Part shown: positions 48,701 to 56,465 of the stretch, piece by piece
Numbering within the stretch: the stretch's first letter is position 1
Layout: every line of letters starts with the position of its first letter
NCBI GenBank assembly: GCA_018806985.1
Contig: JADANN010000435.1
Location: 682,001-746,000 of the forward strand
DNA from: Angiostrongylus vasorum
Taxonomy: Eukaryota > Nematoda > Chromadorea > Rhabditida > Metastrongylidae
Length of the DNA: 64,000 nucleotides
Direction: 5' to 3'
The notes under the pieces: model-generated
The model's input: only the letters and a program-made list of their open reading frames with translations
What the model was told of the DNA's origin: nothing
Database searches by the model: none
Position numbers and translations under genes: made by a program

Positions 48701-51116
48701 TTCGCCTATCTCTCAGCTAGTTGTATCGATCAGTGCCATCAGCAATCACCCGTTAATGGGATTGATCTGGAGAGCCTACATCTCCTGTTCTTTGCTCGTC
48801 GAGAAAACAGTAAACTATCGAGCCAGTGTTATTATTCCTCTGGACAATTCAGGTTCCAGTTTTGCGCCCCCTCGGGAGTGGAGTGCTTAATTTGCACGGG
48901 GTGCTGGATCGAATCAGCGGACACTTGTGATATCGCTGGGTGCTTCTAACCAGCGTGCTATAGGCACCCCAGGATTAAAGTTAGAGGAAAAAATCTTTGT
49001 TCACTGTCTATCATGTTAATAGCAGCAAATATTTACGGAAGATGTAAACTGACGTTTACACTGTGTAATATTTTTTTGCATATTGAAAACGACAAAAGAC
49101 GAACTAGTGAAAGGAGTCTGCGTATTCGCCGAATGACATTTGAGAAGTAATTTCAGCTTTTCAGCCAATTTACCTCCAACGACGGTGCTGAGCAAGCAGA
49201 ATATTATAATATTGTTGTACAGGTAAATTTACGCAATCATTGGGTTTTTTTTTGCTAAAACGTTGCGACTTTCTTGATAGCTGATAAGTGAGAAGTTTTC
49301 AGTTGCTTACCACAACAACGGGATCAAAGAGTTCGCAGTTTCATAGTAACCATTATTAACGCAAACGTGGATACTTTACGATGTCTTCAATTAAAGATGA
49401 GCACTACGAACAAGGTCTTATTATCATAAAGTATTGTAATAATAGTAACAAAGAAAAAATAATTAGCTATAAAGGAAAGAATCATTTCATTCACTTAAAT
49501 GATTACTTGTTTGGCCTATTTTACGAAGAATCATTTGGGGCTCAGCGCATTCTTCGTGAAATTGTTATCTTTGCGAAGTATCTTTCATTTCGTCATTAGT
49601 CATTAAAGGTAGTCGCCGACCACGGTAATGAATCCTGGGGAGAGTTGTCACCTTACGATTGAGTTCTTTCCAATGGTAGCGTCAATTTCAAATACAAGAT
49701 TGCTACATTTCGATTTTTCCATATCGAGAATGCTGAGCACATTCTTTGACGGGATGAGGCTATTATATGGATCCTAAACCCCCTGCTCTACACTACACCT
49801 CGAAACCCAGGGACATCTTCAGAACCGCGATGTGTCGGAAACTATTGCAGGTTGTCCAGAGGCAATACAGCTTTTTGGCATAAAAATTACAAAATGTTTT
49901 TTGTTTTTGAATATGAAGAATGAATATAAAAATCTACACCGATGTACCAGCTAGGTAGAACACTTCACGAGATCTGTAAATAATAGATGAATGTAGAGAG
50001 AGACCGGATTTCATTCTGATCTTGAAAGAACCACACACAGTGTTCACCGATGAGGTAGCAAAGATGTCACGTTCAGCCTCGGAGCAGTCTCTTTCGGCAA
50101 TAAACGAAAATATTTAGTAATATTAACCTTTTGTTTTCTAATACCTACAATTTTTCATGACAGGGTATGATGTGAATTACAACCACAACGATGCTGAGAT
50201 ATTTGCAAAGCTCGGACTCTGCGCCAGATCGAACTACGATCTCCCTTTCCGGGGGCTTGCGCACTACACACTGTACCACGAAGGCCCTTGCTTTGCGTTT
50301 CTCTCAGCTAGTTTTCTATCTACCAGTGCCATCAGCAATCATCCGTCAAGGGGATTGATCTAGGGAGCCCACATCGGCATTGAACCCAGTTAAGCTGAGA
50401 CTGCATCGAAACACAATGTTTACTTTTTTTATTTACTGACTATTACAATTTGATTTCGATTACAGTGCCAGGGTAACTGGGTTCCATGCCGATGTGCTCT
50501 CCTCAGATCAATCCCGTTGACAGGTAGTTGCTGATGGCACTAGTAGATCGAAAGCTAGCTGAGAGTAGTGCAGAGCAAGGGCTTCCGTGGCGCAGTGTGT
50601 AATTCGCGAGCCCCCGGAAAGTAAAATCGTGGTTCGATCTGACCCGGGTCCAAGATTTGCGAATATCTTAGCACCGTTGTGGTTGATTTCGCATTAGACA
50701 CTGCTGTACAAATTGTAGTAGACAGCAAATAAATAATTGAAGATCATAAAAATTTTATTTGTTTATCTTGTTTGTATGCTTGTTGTTTGTTCATTTTATT
50801 AACACTGCAGCGAGAGAAAAATTTCTTACAAGTGTACATTAAAATTCTGTTGCCTCACTGTCGTCATCTATTCAGCAATTAAACTCCGAGATAGTTTCAA
50901 GACAAGGCACATTTACCATAAATCATAGGGTAGTGGTACAGATCTGTCTGCTTTCAGAAAGCCTCCGTTCGGCTTGAGGACAAGGGACCACTGGAACTGA
51001 AAGGCATGTCACCAATCGCGCCAATCGCCACCGTGCACTTAGTGCTCTATGTGCTACTACTGGATGGAATTCACGAGGTTGCTGCTTATCTTAAACATGA
51101 AGTCTTTGCGTTTTAA
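27689..51116 (+). CDS. GGA-family clathrin adaptor (whole gene, 15 exons, frameshift in exon 4)
   Basis: Exons: 27689-27737, 27875-27954, 30670-30753, 31747-31873, 32113-32184, 33368-33446, 35320-35450, 36030-36182, 39779-39889, 45812-45899, 46040-46197, 47542-47602, 49165-49222, 49303-49414, 50958-51116. They total 1522 nt. Dropping one surplus A at 31800-31804 gives 507 in-phase codons with the stop at 51114-51116. Domains: VHS (about 10-145), GAT (about 165-320), a short hinge (about 320-390) and a diverged GAE ear (about 395-506). Known role: Golgi-localised, gamma-ear, ARF-binding adaptors collect acidic-dileucine cargo at the trans-Golgi and endosomes, bind ARF-GTP and ubiquitin through GAT, and recruit accessory factors through GAE. 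The hinge is far shorter than in vertebrate GGAs and has an E-x-x-x-L-L (EEVKDLL) but no clear clathrin box. TOM1-like proteins share VHS-GAT, but the ear and the GAT sequence favour GGA. A decayed copy cannot be excluded because of the frameshift. Confidence 0.88.
27875..27954 (+). CDS. GGA exon 2 (VHS)
   Basis: SRSTDPFVDDDTRKQYVQKL followed by CDRVNYE, matching the VHS start A-T-[ND]-P...W-x-x-[IV]-x-x-[FL]-C-[DE]-x-[IV]-N. The donor is GTATAA. Confidence 0.9.
28016..28333. repeat. Direct repeat bracketing a foldback D fragment
   Basis: ATCTGCCATCTAATAAAAGG (28018) and GACGTCAGTACTTGG recur as TCTCCCATCTAATAAAATGC and GACGCCAGTACC at 28290-28325. A truncated D arm (28167-28266, ending in GGGGAACGAACGCGATATGA) lies between. 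All is in GGA intron 2. Confidence 0.55.
28401..28998. mobile_element. Foldback element F with E-type left segment
   Basis: The arms 28536-28670 and 28844-28998 are inverted copies, with shared blocks such as TGAATATATCACGTG, TAATGTGCCTCTCA and ATCACGCATGATTATGAGGC. The left flank (28401-28500) carries an E-type motif and is related to 62221-62380. Part of the centre (ACGGGGATAATTTTGAAG..AGCATCCTCGCACAGCAATC) resembles 41500-41580. Non-coding. Confidence 0.65.
29300..29560. repeat. SINE-B-related fragment
   Basis: GGAATTCTGGGATAGCTGTG resembles GGAATGCTGGAATAGCTATG at 4990, and GGTTCGAGACCAATAC and CATTACCACTGGGCTAC look like tRNA-like head pieces. It is diverged and the boundaries are uncertain. 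Confidence 0.3.
29905..30060 (+). repeat. SINE-B copy
   Basis: TTTGTAGCACAGTGGTTAGA (A box), GGTTCGGCCTC (B box) and GGGTCGGGAAATTGGTACG (body) define the family. It lies in GGA intron 2. Confidence 0.5.
30670..30753 (+). CDS. GGA exon 3 (VHS)
   Basis: 28 codons, ADGAMVAITILGHKIVSPDQ and EEALYSLQ, equivalent to the GGA segment L-A-x-x-[LI]-L-x-H-K-I-x-S-P-x-x-x-E-A. The H-K-I-x-S-P block is typical of GGA VHS domains. Confidence 0.92.
31747..31873 (+). CDS. GGA exon 4 (VHS) with one-base frame shift
   Basis: The first part reads AVDQLVRRCGSKVHNRVGK in phase with exon 3. The family continuation FRFLNQLVKLITPKYLG is in the next frame, beginning at 31805. The change falls in a run of five A (31800-31804), where one A too many accounts for everything: 127 nt instead of 126. 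The flanking splice sites (GTTCAG, GTAATC) are good. Confidence 0.9.
32113..32184 (+). CDS. GGA exon 5 (VHS)
   Basis: VKELSIKLLYSWQRSMRHVE then KFKE, equivalent to the VHS helix K-x-K-[IV]-x-E-L-L-Y-S-W. The donor is the unusual GTCTCA, fixed by phase and homology to exon 6. Confidence 0.88.
32345..32465. repeat. GC-rich imperfect minisatellite
   Basis: Imperfect repeats around CGCACGCCCTGCAGACGC and CATACGCACCGCAAACGTCC stand out from the AT-rich intron. It lies in GGA intron 5. Confidence 0.6.
32842..32869. repeat. TTA microsatellite
   Basis: About nine TTA units in a row in GGA intron 5. Confidence 0.95.
33020..33240. repeat. CT-rich low-complexity tract
   Basis: A long pyrimidine-rich stretch (TCTCTCTCTCTCTTCTCC and similar) in GGA intron 5, about 130 nt upstream of exon 6. 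Confidence 0.85.
33368..33446 (+). CDS. GGA exon 6 (VHS end, linker)
   Basis: VYDSLKEHKLISIDPVIPED, equivalent to the last VHS helix A-Y-x-x-L-K-x-x-G-[IV] and the linker D-P-x-x-P. The donor is GTAAGA. Confidence 0.88.
33750..33999. mobile_element. Foldback D, second subfamily
   Basis: The outer arms ACAATGCTGAGATATTCGCA and TTTTGCGAAGATCTCAGCAT are family D. The inside has the alternative segment (GGCTCAGATCGAACCACGAT) also found at 50210 and 53030. It lies in GGA intron 6. Confidence 0.6.
35320..35450 (+). CDS. GGA exon 7 (N-terminal GAT)
   Basis: FEDEEKARLLKELLNSRNPD then DLQAANRLIQTLVKLY. This is the helix-loop-helix hook of GAT that contacts ARF-GTP (family pattern L-L-x-S-x-x-P-[ED]-D-L-x-A-A-N-[KR]-L-I-K). 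The donor is GTACGT at 35451. Confidence 0.94.
35650..36000. repeat. TG-rich microsatellite next to GGA exon 8
   Basis: About 350 nt of TGTG, TGTATG and TGCGTG units on the + strand, ending about 30 nt before the exon 8 acceptor (36028-36029). The exon 8 frame stays open upstream through it to about 35772. Confidence 0.95.
36030..36182 (+). CDS. GGA exon 8 (GAT)
   Basis: 51 codons beginning EDQKLEGLHKRADELQRARQ, a long amphipathic helix that continues the hook. The segment after CNQLEEAIIEK diverges from vertebrate GGAs. The donor is GTAATA. It is preceded by a TG-rich tract that is open in the same frame. Confidence 0.92.
37126..37212. repeat. Foldback D fragment
   Basis: ACTACAATGATGTTGGGAAA, AACTCCGGGCTGCAGGTGTT and TGCGGTGGCCATCGAACATG are a diverged single arm of family D in GGA intron 8. 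Confidence 0.45.
38125..38375 (-). mobile_element. SINE-A copy 3 (truncated head)
   Basis: It has the body (AATGACTCGCGGTGGCCTAC, GGAGTGACTGAATGCATATC) and B-box side (GATCGATTCCACATGTG) on the + strand. The A-box end beyond GTGGCGCCC is lost. It lies in GGA intron 8. Confidence 0.68.
38827..39200 (+). mobile_element. SINE-B copy, most complete
   Basis: Head GGGAGCGGATAACGCAGTTC and B box GGTGCTAGTTCGATTCCGC, then body GGGATCGGGAAATTGGTACC and AGACTTGTCTGGGAAG. The 3' segment CTCCATGGAGAATTGCTCCA and GTGCTGGAATCCGCACAACA follows. It serves as the local reference for the partial B copies. Confidence 0.6.
39779..39889 (+). CDS. GGA exon 9 (C-terminal GAT)
   Basis: TLAEELMSIRPQLFRFASEA then TENDEEALAEILVVNDQ, matching the GGA block R-P-x-L-F-R-[LF]-A-S-[DE]-x-x-[DE]-x-D-E-A-L-A-E-I-L-x-x-N-D. 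This is the GAT helix bundle that in GGAs binds ubiquitin and rabaptin. Confidence 0.95.
40130..40160 (-). other. E-type hammerhead-like motif (diverged)
   Basis: On the - strand it reads CTGAGGAAGACAAAGGCGCC followed by GAAATGTTAG. The CTGANGA and GAAA boxes are kept but the intervening stem is poor. Confidence 0.3.
40498..40862. mobile_element. Foldback D element (complete)
   Basis: Arms of about 130 bp: GTGATGCTGAGATATTTGCA...GGAACGAACGCGCTATTGTC...GCGTTCACCACCACACCATG, repeated inverted as GCATGGTGCGGTGGTGAACG...TTTTGCAAATATCTCAGCAT. The centre is ATTGCTAATTGCAAAGATCG. It is the clearest example in the window and lies in GGA intron 9. Confidence 0.75.
42021..42407 (+). mobile_element. 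Repeat C copy 2 (retroposon-like)
   Basis: ATCCCAACGGTTCACCGCCC start, GGTGTCGGACTGCGATGTAC, AGCAAATCTCCGAAAAATGG, and the tail CAAGTAAGTAAGTAAG. It is collinear with 23201-23599 and lies in GGA intron 9. Confidence 0.62.
42855..44300. mobile_element. Nested inverted-repeat element with E-type motifs
   Basis: Outer arms 42893-42977 and 44211-44293 are inverted copies (TTTAATTCCATACATTAACA versus TTATTGTATGGAATTAAACG). Next inside are two opposed E motifs (43777-43808 and 44164-44195). Innermost is a hairpin (43893-43927 with 44019-44050; CCCACTGAGGAAGAGG pairs with CTCTTCCTCAGTGG). The stretch 43060-43640 has no recognisable coding. Confidence 0.6.
45812..45899 (+). CDS. GGA exon 10 (GAT end)
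   Basis: VNQLLQKYRNLSQTGRFRQH, equivalent to the terminal GAT helix [IV]-[IN]-x-[LY]-x-x-[YK]. A polar run NGGTSEEVK then opens the hinge. The donor is GTAGCG. Confidence 0.85.
46040..46197 (+). CDS. GGA exon 11 (hinge)
   Basis: 52 codons of Ser/Thr/Glu-rich, probably disordered sequence: DLLGPETSESLTSPASSAMT... ending VDVSFIGFDR. It was assigned by phase and position, not by homology. The EEVKDLL across exons 10-11 could act as a dileucine signal. Confidence 0.75.
46565..46853 (-). mobile_element. SINE-A copy 4 (tRNA-derived)
   Basis: The full length on the + strand runs from AAAGGATAGAGCATAAAG to CCACTACACCACACCCGCCC. Body ATCAATCCCTGAGGGATGCG, B box GGATTCCACG. It lies in GGA intron 11. 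Confidence 0.72.
47542..47602 (+). CDS. GGA exon 12 (hinge to GAE)
   Basis: SNPLPILPERVTFDPKAVQI, proline-rich and leading into the ear. The acceptor is AATTTCAG and the donor GTGATT. Its phase (1) fits exon 13 exactly. Confidence 0.7.
47776..48177 (+). mobile_element. Repeat C copy 3 (retroposon-like)
   Basis: CCCTCCCAACGGTTTACCG start and GGTGTCGGGCTGCGATGTAC, with the tandem tail ATCCAAGTATCCAAGTACCC. The unit differs from that of the other copies, showing tail turnover. It lies in GGA intron 12. Confidence 0.62.
48183..48490. mobile_element. E-type element with paired hammerhead-like motifs
   Basis: Left - strand motif 48310-48340 (CCGACGAAGGCGAAATCCGC, then CGAAACGTC) faces the right + strand motif 48453-48482 (CCGAAGAAGGCGAAATCCGT, then CGAAACGTC). 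The sequence between is not strongly repeated. No coding. It lies in GGA intron 12. Confidence 0.5.
48513..48780. repeat. Foldback D, left-arm copy
   Basis: TTTATTTTCTGCCTACTACA end, TTGCTGAGATATTTGCAAAA, GGGGGAACGAACGCGCTATT and AATGGGATTGATCTGG centre. The right arm is missing. A SINE-like head remnant may follow (to 48970). It lies in GGA intron 12. Confidence 0.55.
49165..49222 (+). CDS. GGA exon 13 (GAE first strands)
   Basis: NLPPTTVLSKQNIIILLY resembles the GAE start L-P-[PS]-[VT]-[TS]-V-[LY]-[DS]...[IVF]-x-[IV]-L-[FL]-x-[FY]. The acceptor is CTTTTCAG and the donor GTAAAT. Confidence 0.75.
49303..49414 (+). CDS. GGA exon 14 (GAE middle strands)
   Basis: RVRSFIVTIINANVDTLRCL then QLKMSTTNK. 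The ear pattern [VL]-x-V-x-[VI]-x-[IVM]-x-N-x-x-x-x-x-[LI]-x-x-[LF]-x-[LF] is kept, but A-V-P-K is not. The donor is the unusual GTCTTA. Without it the frame stops 6 codons later. Confidence 0.65.
50123..50734. mobile_element. Foldback D, second subfamily (complete, tRNA-like boxes)
   Basis: Arms begin CGATGCTGAGATATTTGCAA and end TTTGCGAATATCTTAGCACC. Within the right arm GGCTTCCGTGGCGCAGTGTG and TCGTGGTTCGATCTGACCC look like Pol III A and B boxes; inverted counterparts lie in the left arm (GATCGAACTACGATC). The centre duplicates a second left end (TTTTATTTACTGACTATTAC), suggesting a composite. It lies in GGA intron 14. Confidence 0.62.
50958..51116 (+). CDS. GGA exon 15 (GAE C-terminus)
   Basis: KASVRLEDKGPLELKGMSPI then APIATVHLVLYVLLLDG and EVAAYLKHEVFAF, with TAA at 51114-51116. 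The P-[IV]-x-P-x-x-x-[IV]-x-x-x-L-x-[LV] pattern suits the ear's last strands. The acceptor CTTTCAG is strong. CATAAAT near 51165 may serve polyadenylation. Confidence 0.68.
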   Translation, partial: KASVRLEDKGPLELKGMSPIAPIATVHLVLYVLLLDGIHEVAAYLKHEVFAF

Positions 51117-51849
51117 TATATCATTGGCGTATAAGCGTCAAAATTTGTTGCACTTGAAAATTCTTCATAAATATCTATTGACATTGTATTGAAGTCGATC
51201 GCTTAACTGCTTAGCGGTGTATGCCATTATCCGGTTTAAAAAACACATATCTAGAATTGGAATTTAGGTGTAAATTTTGCGATTGTCAAGCCAGACCAAA
51301 TAGAGGAATAAGGGGTTAAAATTGATTGGAATTTAAAGGCGTTAAACGAAAAGGAAAACGGCAATTTTGATTACTGCTTTTTATTGCGTTCAAGGGTAAT
51401 TGGATATGGTCTATATATACGCAAATTTTTTCGAGTACTGCAGGTGGGGAAATTTTCGGGGCTCTCATCGCCAGTGGAACGACGGAATTCGCTTTGTTCA
51501 GATAGCGGGACTCTTACATTGACGTAGAGACACTTTTTATTCACATAATAAATAGCTTTTTAGAGATCCATAGTTTATGTAGGCGAACAATTTCGCTATA
51601 CTGTGTTCACAGCGTTCAAATCTTATATTGTGAATGGATCTGCGCGACCAAAGTTTTCGAATTGTCTTCTTGGTATGTTACGTTGAGAAAATTAACCATC
51701 TAGTGATCAGAGTTCTAGTAAATCCTTATCGTTACCAGTTTTGCAACGTCCATTTGGAAACATAGAGCATAAAATTTGCTCATCACCTTGCATCTAGTTG
51801 GAATTCGCTCTATCGTTATCTTGTCCATGTGTAGTGATGTAATGAAAAG

Positions 51850-52112
51850 GCGTGTGTGGCGTAGTGGTCGGAGGGGCCCTGTCGATCCCCCGCGCCCATG
51901 GCCCCACAAAGCCTCCCATCCCTCCGGGGTCGACAAATTGGTACCAAACTTGTTTGGGAGGATAGCAGCACTGGATCGATACATCGATAGGCCACCGCGA
52001 GTCATTGTAAAGGCCAGATATGCATTCAGTCACTTCCAAACGATGCTTAATGAAATTGAATGCATGGCGCATCCTTCAGGATCAACGCCGAGAGCTTTAT
52101 CCCTTTTTTATG
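51850..52112 (+). mobile_element. SINE-A copy 5 (tRNA-derived)
   Basis: The only + strand copy: head CGTGTGTGGCGTAGTGGTCG, body GGCCACCGCGAGTCATTGTA and AATGCATGGCGCATCC, ending in a T-run (CTTTATCCCTTTTTTA). It lies about 730 bp beyond the GGA stop. Confidence 0.72.
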
Positions 52113-52119
52113 TAATGAT

Positions 52120-52440
52120 CTCAACTACTAGGTTTGTTACCAAAATTTTTTTTATTGGGTGTAGCGTTTCGGGGCCTTCGCCTTTTTTCAGAGCTGCAAT
52201 GATATGAGTCGGTTAAGACCAGTAAAGAACCGCTCTCTGTGAAAGGTCACTACTGTCTAGTTCGATTGCTTCATACGTGCGGTGTTCCACTACAATGGCC
52301 TCGACGCGATGCACCATACGAAGACCAACATAACAGGAAACAAATACTAAAACATTTCACTGCAATCGTGCGCCTCTCTGGAGAAGGCGGAGAAACCGAA
52401 ACGTTAGCCGCAAGAAACCGTTTTTTTTTGCATCAACCTC
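52120..52440. repeat. E-type element with opposed motifs
   Basis: - strand motif 52162-52192 (CTGAAAAAAGGCGAAGGCCC, then CGAAACGC) opposes + strand 52377-52405 (CTGGAGAAGGCGGAGAAACC, then GAAACGTTAG). It matches the arrangement at 48183 and 43777. Confidence 0.4.
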
Positions 52441-52636
52441 ATGACAGTCTCCAATACATCAAATTATTGTTTATTTTTTGTTTAGACTAAGCGGAGATCG
52501 GTTTTAGAAAACACTTCATCAATATCGTAGAAATTGCAACGATTATAAGATGTGGTGTTTACTAGTTAGTACAATGAAAGGTAGTTCATTGAATGAGTTA
52601 CTAGGGCGCGTTATATCAGTCAACTCAATACACTGT

Positions 52637-52862
52637 CTTAACCGTTTTATTTACAGCCTATTGTTTTTAATGGCAGGGTATATTGCGAAGCATAACTTCA
52701 ACAATGCTGAGATATTTGCAAAACTCCTGACCGCAGGTGCTTGCGGTGGGGAACGAACACGCTATTGTCCTTTCCAAGGAGTAACGCATTCACCACCACA
52801 CCATGCGGGTCCTTCGTTTCGCCTGCCTTTTTGCAAATATCTCAGCATTATTGAAGTCAGCA
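52637..52862. repeat. Foldback D element (internally short)
   Basis: A full left arm (ACAATGCTGAGATATTTGCA, GGGGAACGAACACGCTATTG, CACCACACCATGCGGGTCC) joins directly to the end of the right arm (TTTGCAAATATCTCAGCATT). The centre and most of the right arm are deleted. Confidence 0.6.
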
Positions 52863-52927
52863 TACTGTGTTGTTCGGAAATTAATGCTGGATCTGTAAAT
52901 CTGAAGTTATTCTTCTCGTATATATTC

Positions 52928-53106
52928 TAGCAATAGCTGATGCCAGCGTTAAGGAGAAAACTAGCAGAGAGAAACTCTGAGAAAGGCCATCCGTGGCGCA
53001 GTGTGTAATGCGAAAGCCGAGGAACAGGAAATCATGGTTCGATCTGTCCCGGGGTTCAAGTTTTGTGAATATCTCAATATCCCCTGTTGTTGTAATTCAC
53101 ACCATC
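52928..53106. repeat. Foldback D right arm, split by RTE copy 2 (left piece)
   Basis: GGCCATCCGTGGCGCAGTGT, AATCATGGTTCGATCTGTCC and TTTGTGAATATCTCAATATC are second-subfamily D sequence. It stops at AATTCACACCATCA (53093-53106), where the retrotransposon begins. The continuation is at 56466. Confidence 0.65.
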
Positions 53107-56100
53107 ACCTCACCTGTCACCTGTAGTTCCGTTGATCGCCGAGTGACTCGAGCGGGCGCCAGTAAATCTTCCGTTATTCCCTGCCGCGTGCAAGAGTAGC
53201 CCTGTGGGTTTCGCTCGCTTTACTACCTCGTAGAGCATCATATCTTTGTTCTCGGTTTTTCGTGAATAACTCTGACCATCAGGTCGGTGGTCTTTCTGCA
53301 GTACGTTTAACATCCCGAGGAATCCAGTCACTAACTGCTCTTGTCCATTGGTTGTCATTCATACGCACTACGTGTTCGGCCCACCTTATTTTCGACCGTT
53401 TGGCGTACAGAACGGCATCCTTGATTTTTTGATCGTTGATACAGGTCGGCGCTGCGTATCCCATCCCTTACTTGTGTAAAACGGGATACTCCTAGCACCG
53501 TCCTTTAGACTGCCCGCTCGATAACGCTGAGTGATCTTTTATCCTGCCTGCTTACGCAGTGACCAGGTTTCTGACGCATACATTAAGGCAAGAAGTACCG
53601 TTGAGTCGAAAAAGTGGCCACGGAGTCGGGTGTTTCTTGTTCTCTTCACTACATCCTCAATGATCTTGAATGCTCCCCAAGCCGCTCGTTTCCTTCTGCT
53701 CAACTCTGGGGCTAAGTCGTTCAATATGTTGATTTCCCGACCTAGATAGACATAACTGGAGCATTCGGAGATATTCGTTCCGTTGAGCGCGAATGGGGTA
53801 TACGAAACCAATCCGTTCCTCATGAACATGGTTTTTGTGAGATTTAGTCGAAGAGCAATCTTTCCACAGGCTTTATTAAAGTCGGCAAGCATACGTTCTG
53901 CTTGGTTAATGTTGTGTAACTGCTGACCATCGATTTTCACTCCCATATTATCCCATTCCAGTGTTCGCATGACGTTCTGGAGGGGGTGCCTTGCCTAACT
54001 ACTCTTTTTGACATCAATGTTAATATTGTTGTAGAAGGGTGATATCTTTCCTGTGAAACTTTTATACAGCTCACGAGGAATCTTTGTGTACTGAGTAGGG
54101 ACTCCTTGACTATCAAGGGCTTCCATGACTGCTTCTATCTCACTTGAGTCAAAGGCCTTCTTTAAATCAATGAAAGTGAGGCAGAGCGGTCTTTTGTTCT
54201 CTCGCGATACTTCAATGAGCTTTGTTATCGTGTGGATGTGATCCATCGTGCTAAATCCTTCCCGAAACCCTGCTTGCTCACATTTTTGTCCTTCGTCCAA
54301 TTTTCTGTCATTCCTGTTTAGGGTGACTCGAGTGAAAAAGTTTGCGGACGACAGACAGAAAGCAGATTGGGCGGTAGTTGCCGATATCGTGTAGGTCACC
54401 CTTCTTGAACAATAATATGGTCTTCCTCGTCTTCCACTGAGTAGGGACTTTGCGTTCAGACAGGTAAAGTGTGAGGAGCCGAGCCAGTGTGTTTACGTGG
54501 AGTGGCGGAAGGTTCTTCAGGTGTTCTGATCTTGCCCTGTCCCGACCTGGTGCTGTTCGATTTTTTCACCGACGAAATCGCATGTCGTATTTGGGAAGGG
54601 AGAACCGGTGGTACAACACATCTATTCTCCTTTAAAATCATACGACGGGAGGTGGACGTGGCTATCGAAGAGATCTGAGTAGTATTCGTGAATGATTTTC
54701 TCCATTACCTTTTTGGACGCTGTAACTGTTCCGTCTGGGCGTCGGAGTACAACCACCTTGGCCTTGTAACTGGCGAAGCTTCGGTGGGCTTTGCGAATGC
54801 TTTTCCCAGCCTCTGCAGCTTCGACCAATACTGCTGGTCTTCTCTCTTTAAGACCTTCTCTTATCGCCTGTCCGCATTGTTTTGCAAGTTCGGACGTTAG
54901 TTCGTGGTTGCCTGCAACTCGTGCGATTCCAAGCTGGCGTGTCAGCTCGAGTGTTTATGGAGACGTCTCTTGGTGACTTTCGAACTCTCAGCTTTCATAG
55001 CGCTTCCGTGAAGATGTTGAATGAGCTGACCGTATTCTTCGTCGTTGTTATCGACAACCGCATCTTCCCAACAGCCGACTAATGAATTGAATAAGTCCCA
55101 GTTTGCGGTGGTTCTGGGAATTCGGGTTTTGAATTTAGCGGCTTTTTCTCCTTTCCGTAAGAAATAGAATCTTGCACGAAGGGGACGGTGGTCTGATCCC
55201 GTGTAGAATTTTGGGACAACAGCTGAAATCGGTTAGGCAAAACCTTTTATTTACTAAGATGTGGTCTATTTCGTTATGGTAGTCTCCATTGGGAGACTCC
55301 CACGTCCAGCGTTGAGGGTGGAGCTTCTGGAATTGCGAGTTACCATGGATAGTCTTGGTCGCCATGACAAGCTCAGATAGCCGCTCACCCTATTCGTTCC
55401 ATTCTAATACGTGGGTCCCAATGTGACGTTCTTCGGACGTTCCTCTTGGTCCATTCTTGGCGTTGAAGTCTCCAATGATAACCTTGAAGAATGTATGGTC
55501 TTCTCTGTAGAACTTATCCAAGTCCGTATAGAACAATTCGATGTCTTCTTCGTCATAGTTTGATGTCGACGTGTAAACGACGAAGATTGTCGAAGCCGGT
55601 GTTGATCTACACCTTTTTAATCGTAAACGTCCTATTCGGCTTGTAAGTTGTTCGAATGAATCGACATTCATGGACAAACTCGTGTTGACGAGAACGCCGA
55701 CGCCGCCGACTTCTCTCGACTGTCGCATGTTCCGAGGAACAGTTCTTATCCGGTGTCATAGACGGCGTTGAATGGATGACATCGTCTCGTCTCGGCCAGG
55801 CCGATGACGTCGTACCTTATCCTTCTTGCTTGCATAAGCAAGTCTTCTATCGAGGACTCGGATGCAGGTCTACGTGCACTGTAGGTACAAATCGTCACCA
55901 CAGTTCTTTGTAATCCAGGCAGTTTCCATTGTACCTGAGATTTTAGCAGCCTCTCGGTACTCGTCCTACCCAACGCTGCGGAATTGGGGGGCTCTTTCGG
56001 GGTCATGGGAATGAGGCCTGTTTCTTTTACTGTTTTTAGCTTTTTTGATACCCACGTATAGCTTGCTGGTCTCTGGACATGGGGCTGGATATACTCATGG

Positions 56101-56465
56101 GTGTCTTGCCACGTCTGTCAGAGTGGACATGGAGCTTATTTGCTGGAAGCGACTCCTAACCGCCTCCCATGTAATTCCCTGTCACTTGATTGCAGTCTTT
56201 TGCCGAATTGACTCGTAGAATACAATCCGCATAAGCGAGAACGCACCCACACACGCATGAATGAATACGCCTAGCAAACACAGAAAGCATGTGCCAAATC
56301 GGCGCAGGGAGAAGCATGAGGTCCATCCCCTAGATCCACCTGCGTCTCAGGGAAACAAAGGTCGCTTTTGGTCCATGATTAACCCCCCTATCCGCCACCT
56401 GGGGACGCACCACGTAGCCTCGCGACTAACCAGATGGAGATCCCTCATATGAGAGAGATCCGTGG
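53107..56465 (-). mobile_element. RTE-type non-LTR retrotransposon, copy 2 (degenerate)
   Basis: It encodes on the - strand, in broken frames: ICTYSARRP and [10 protein letters not shown] (endonuclease Glu, near 55810), [10 protein letters not shown] (near 55470), [12 protein letters not shown] (near 55280), [12 protein letters not shown] (RT, near 54170), and the C-terminal WAEHVVRMNDNQW (near 53370). About 3.36 kb and collinear with copy 1. The stretch with the FVDD box is lost here: ISECSSYVYLGREI is kept but the segment after DGQQLHN is deleted. AATTCACACCATCA (53093-53106) and AATTTCACATCATA (56466-56479) look like the target duplication. Confidence 0.88.

Noticed and set aside
49381..49599. 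72-codon ATG-initiated open frame
   Set aside because: Its start overlaps GGA exon 14 in a different frame. There is no recognisable domain, and the exon 14 frame fits the ear.
51850..51945. tRNA gene suggested by A-box and B-box sequences
   Set aside because: No cloverleaf or mature acceptor end, and the segment is the head of a dispersed SINE present in six copies. The same applies to the other box pairs in the window.
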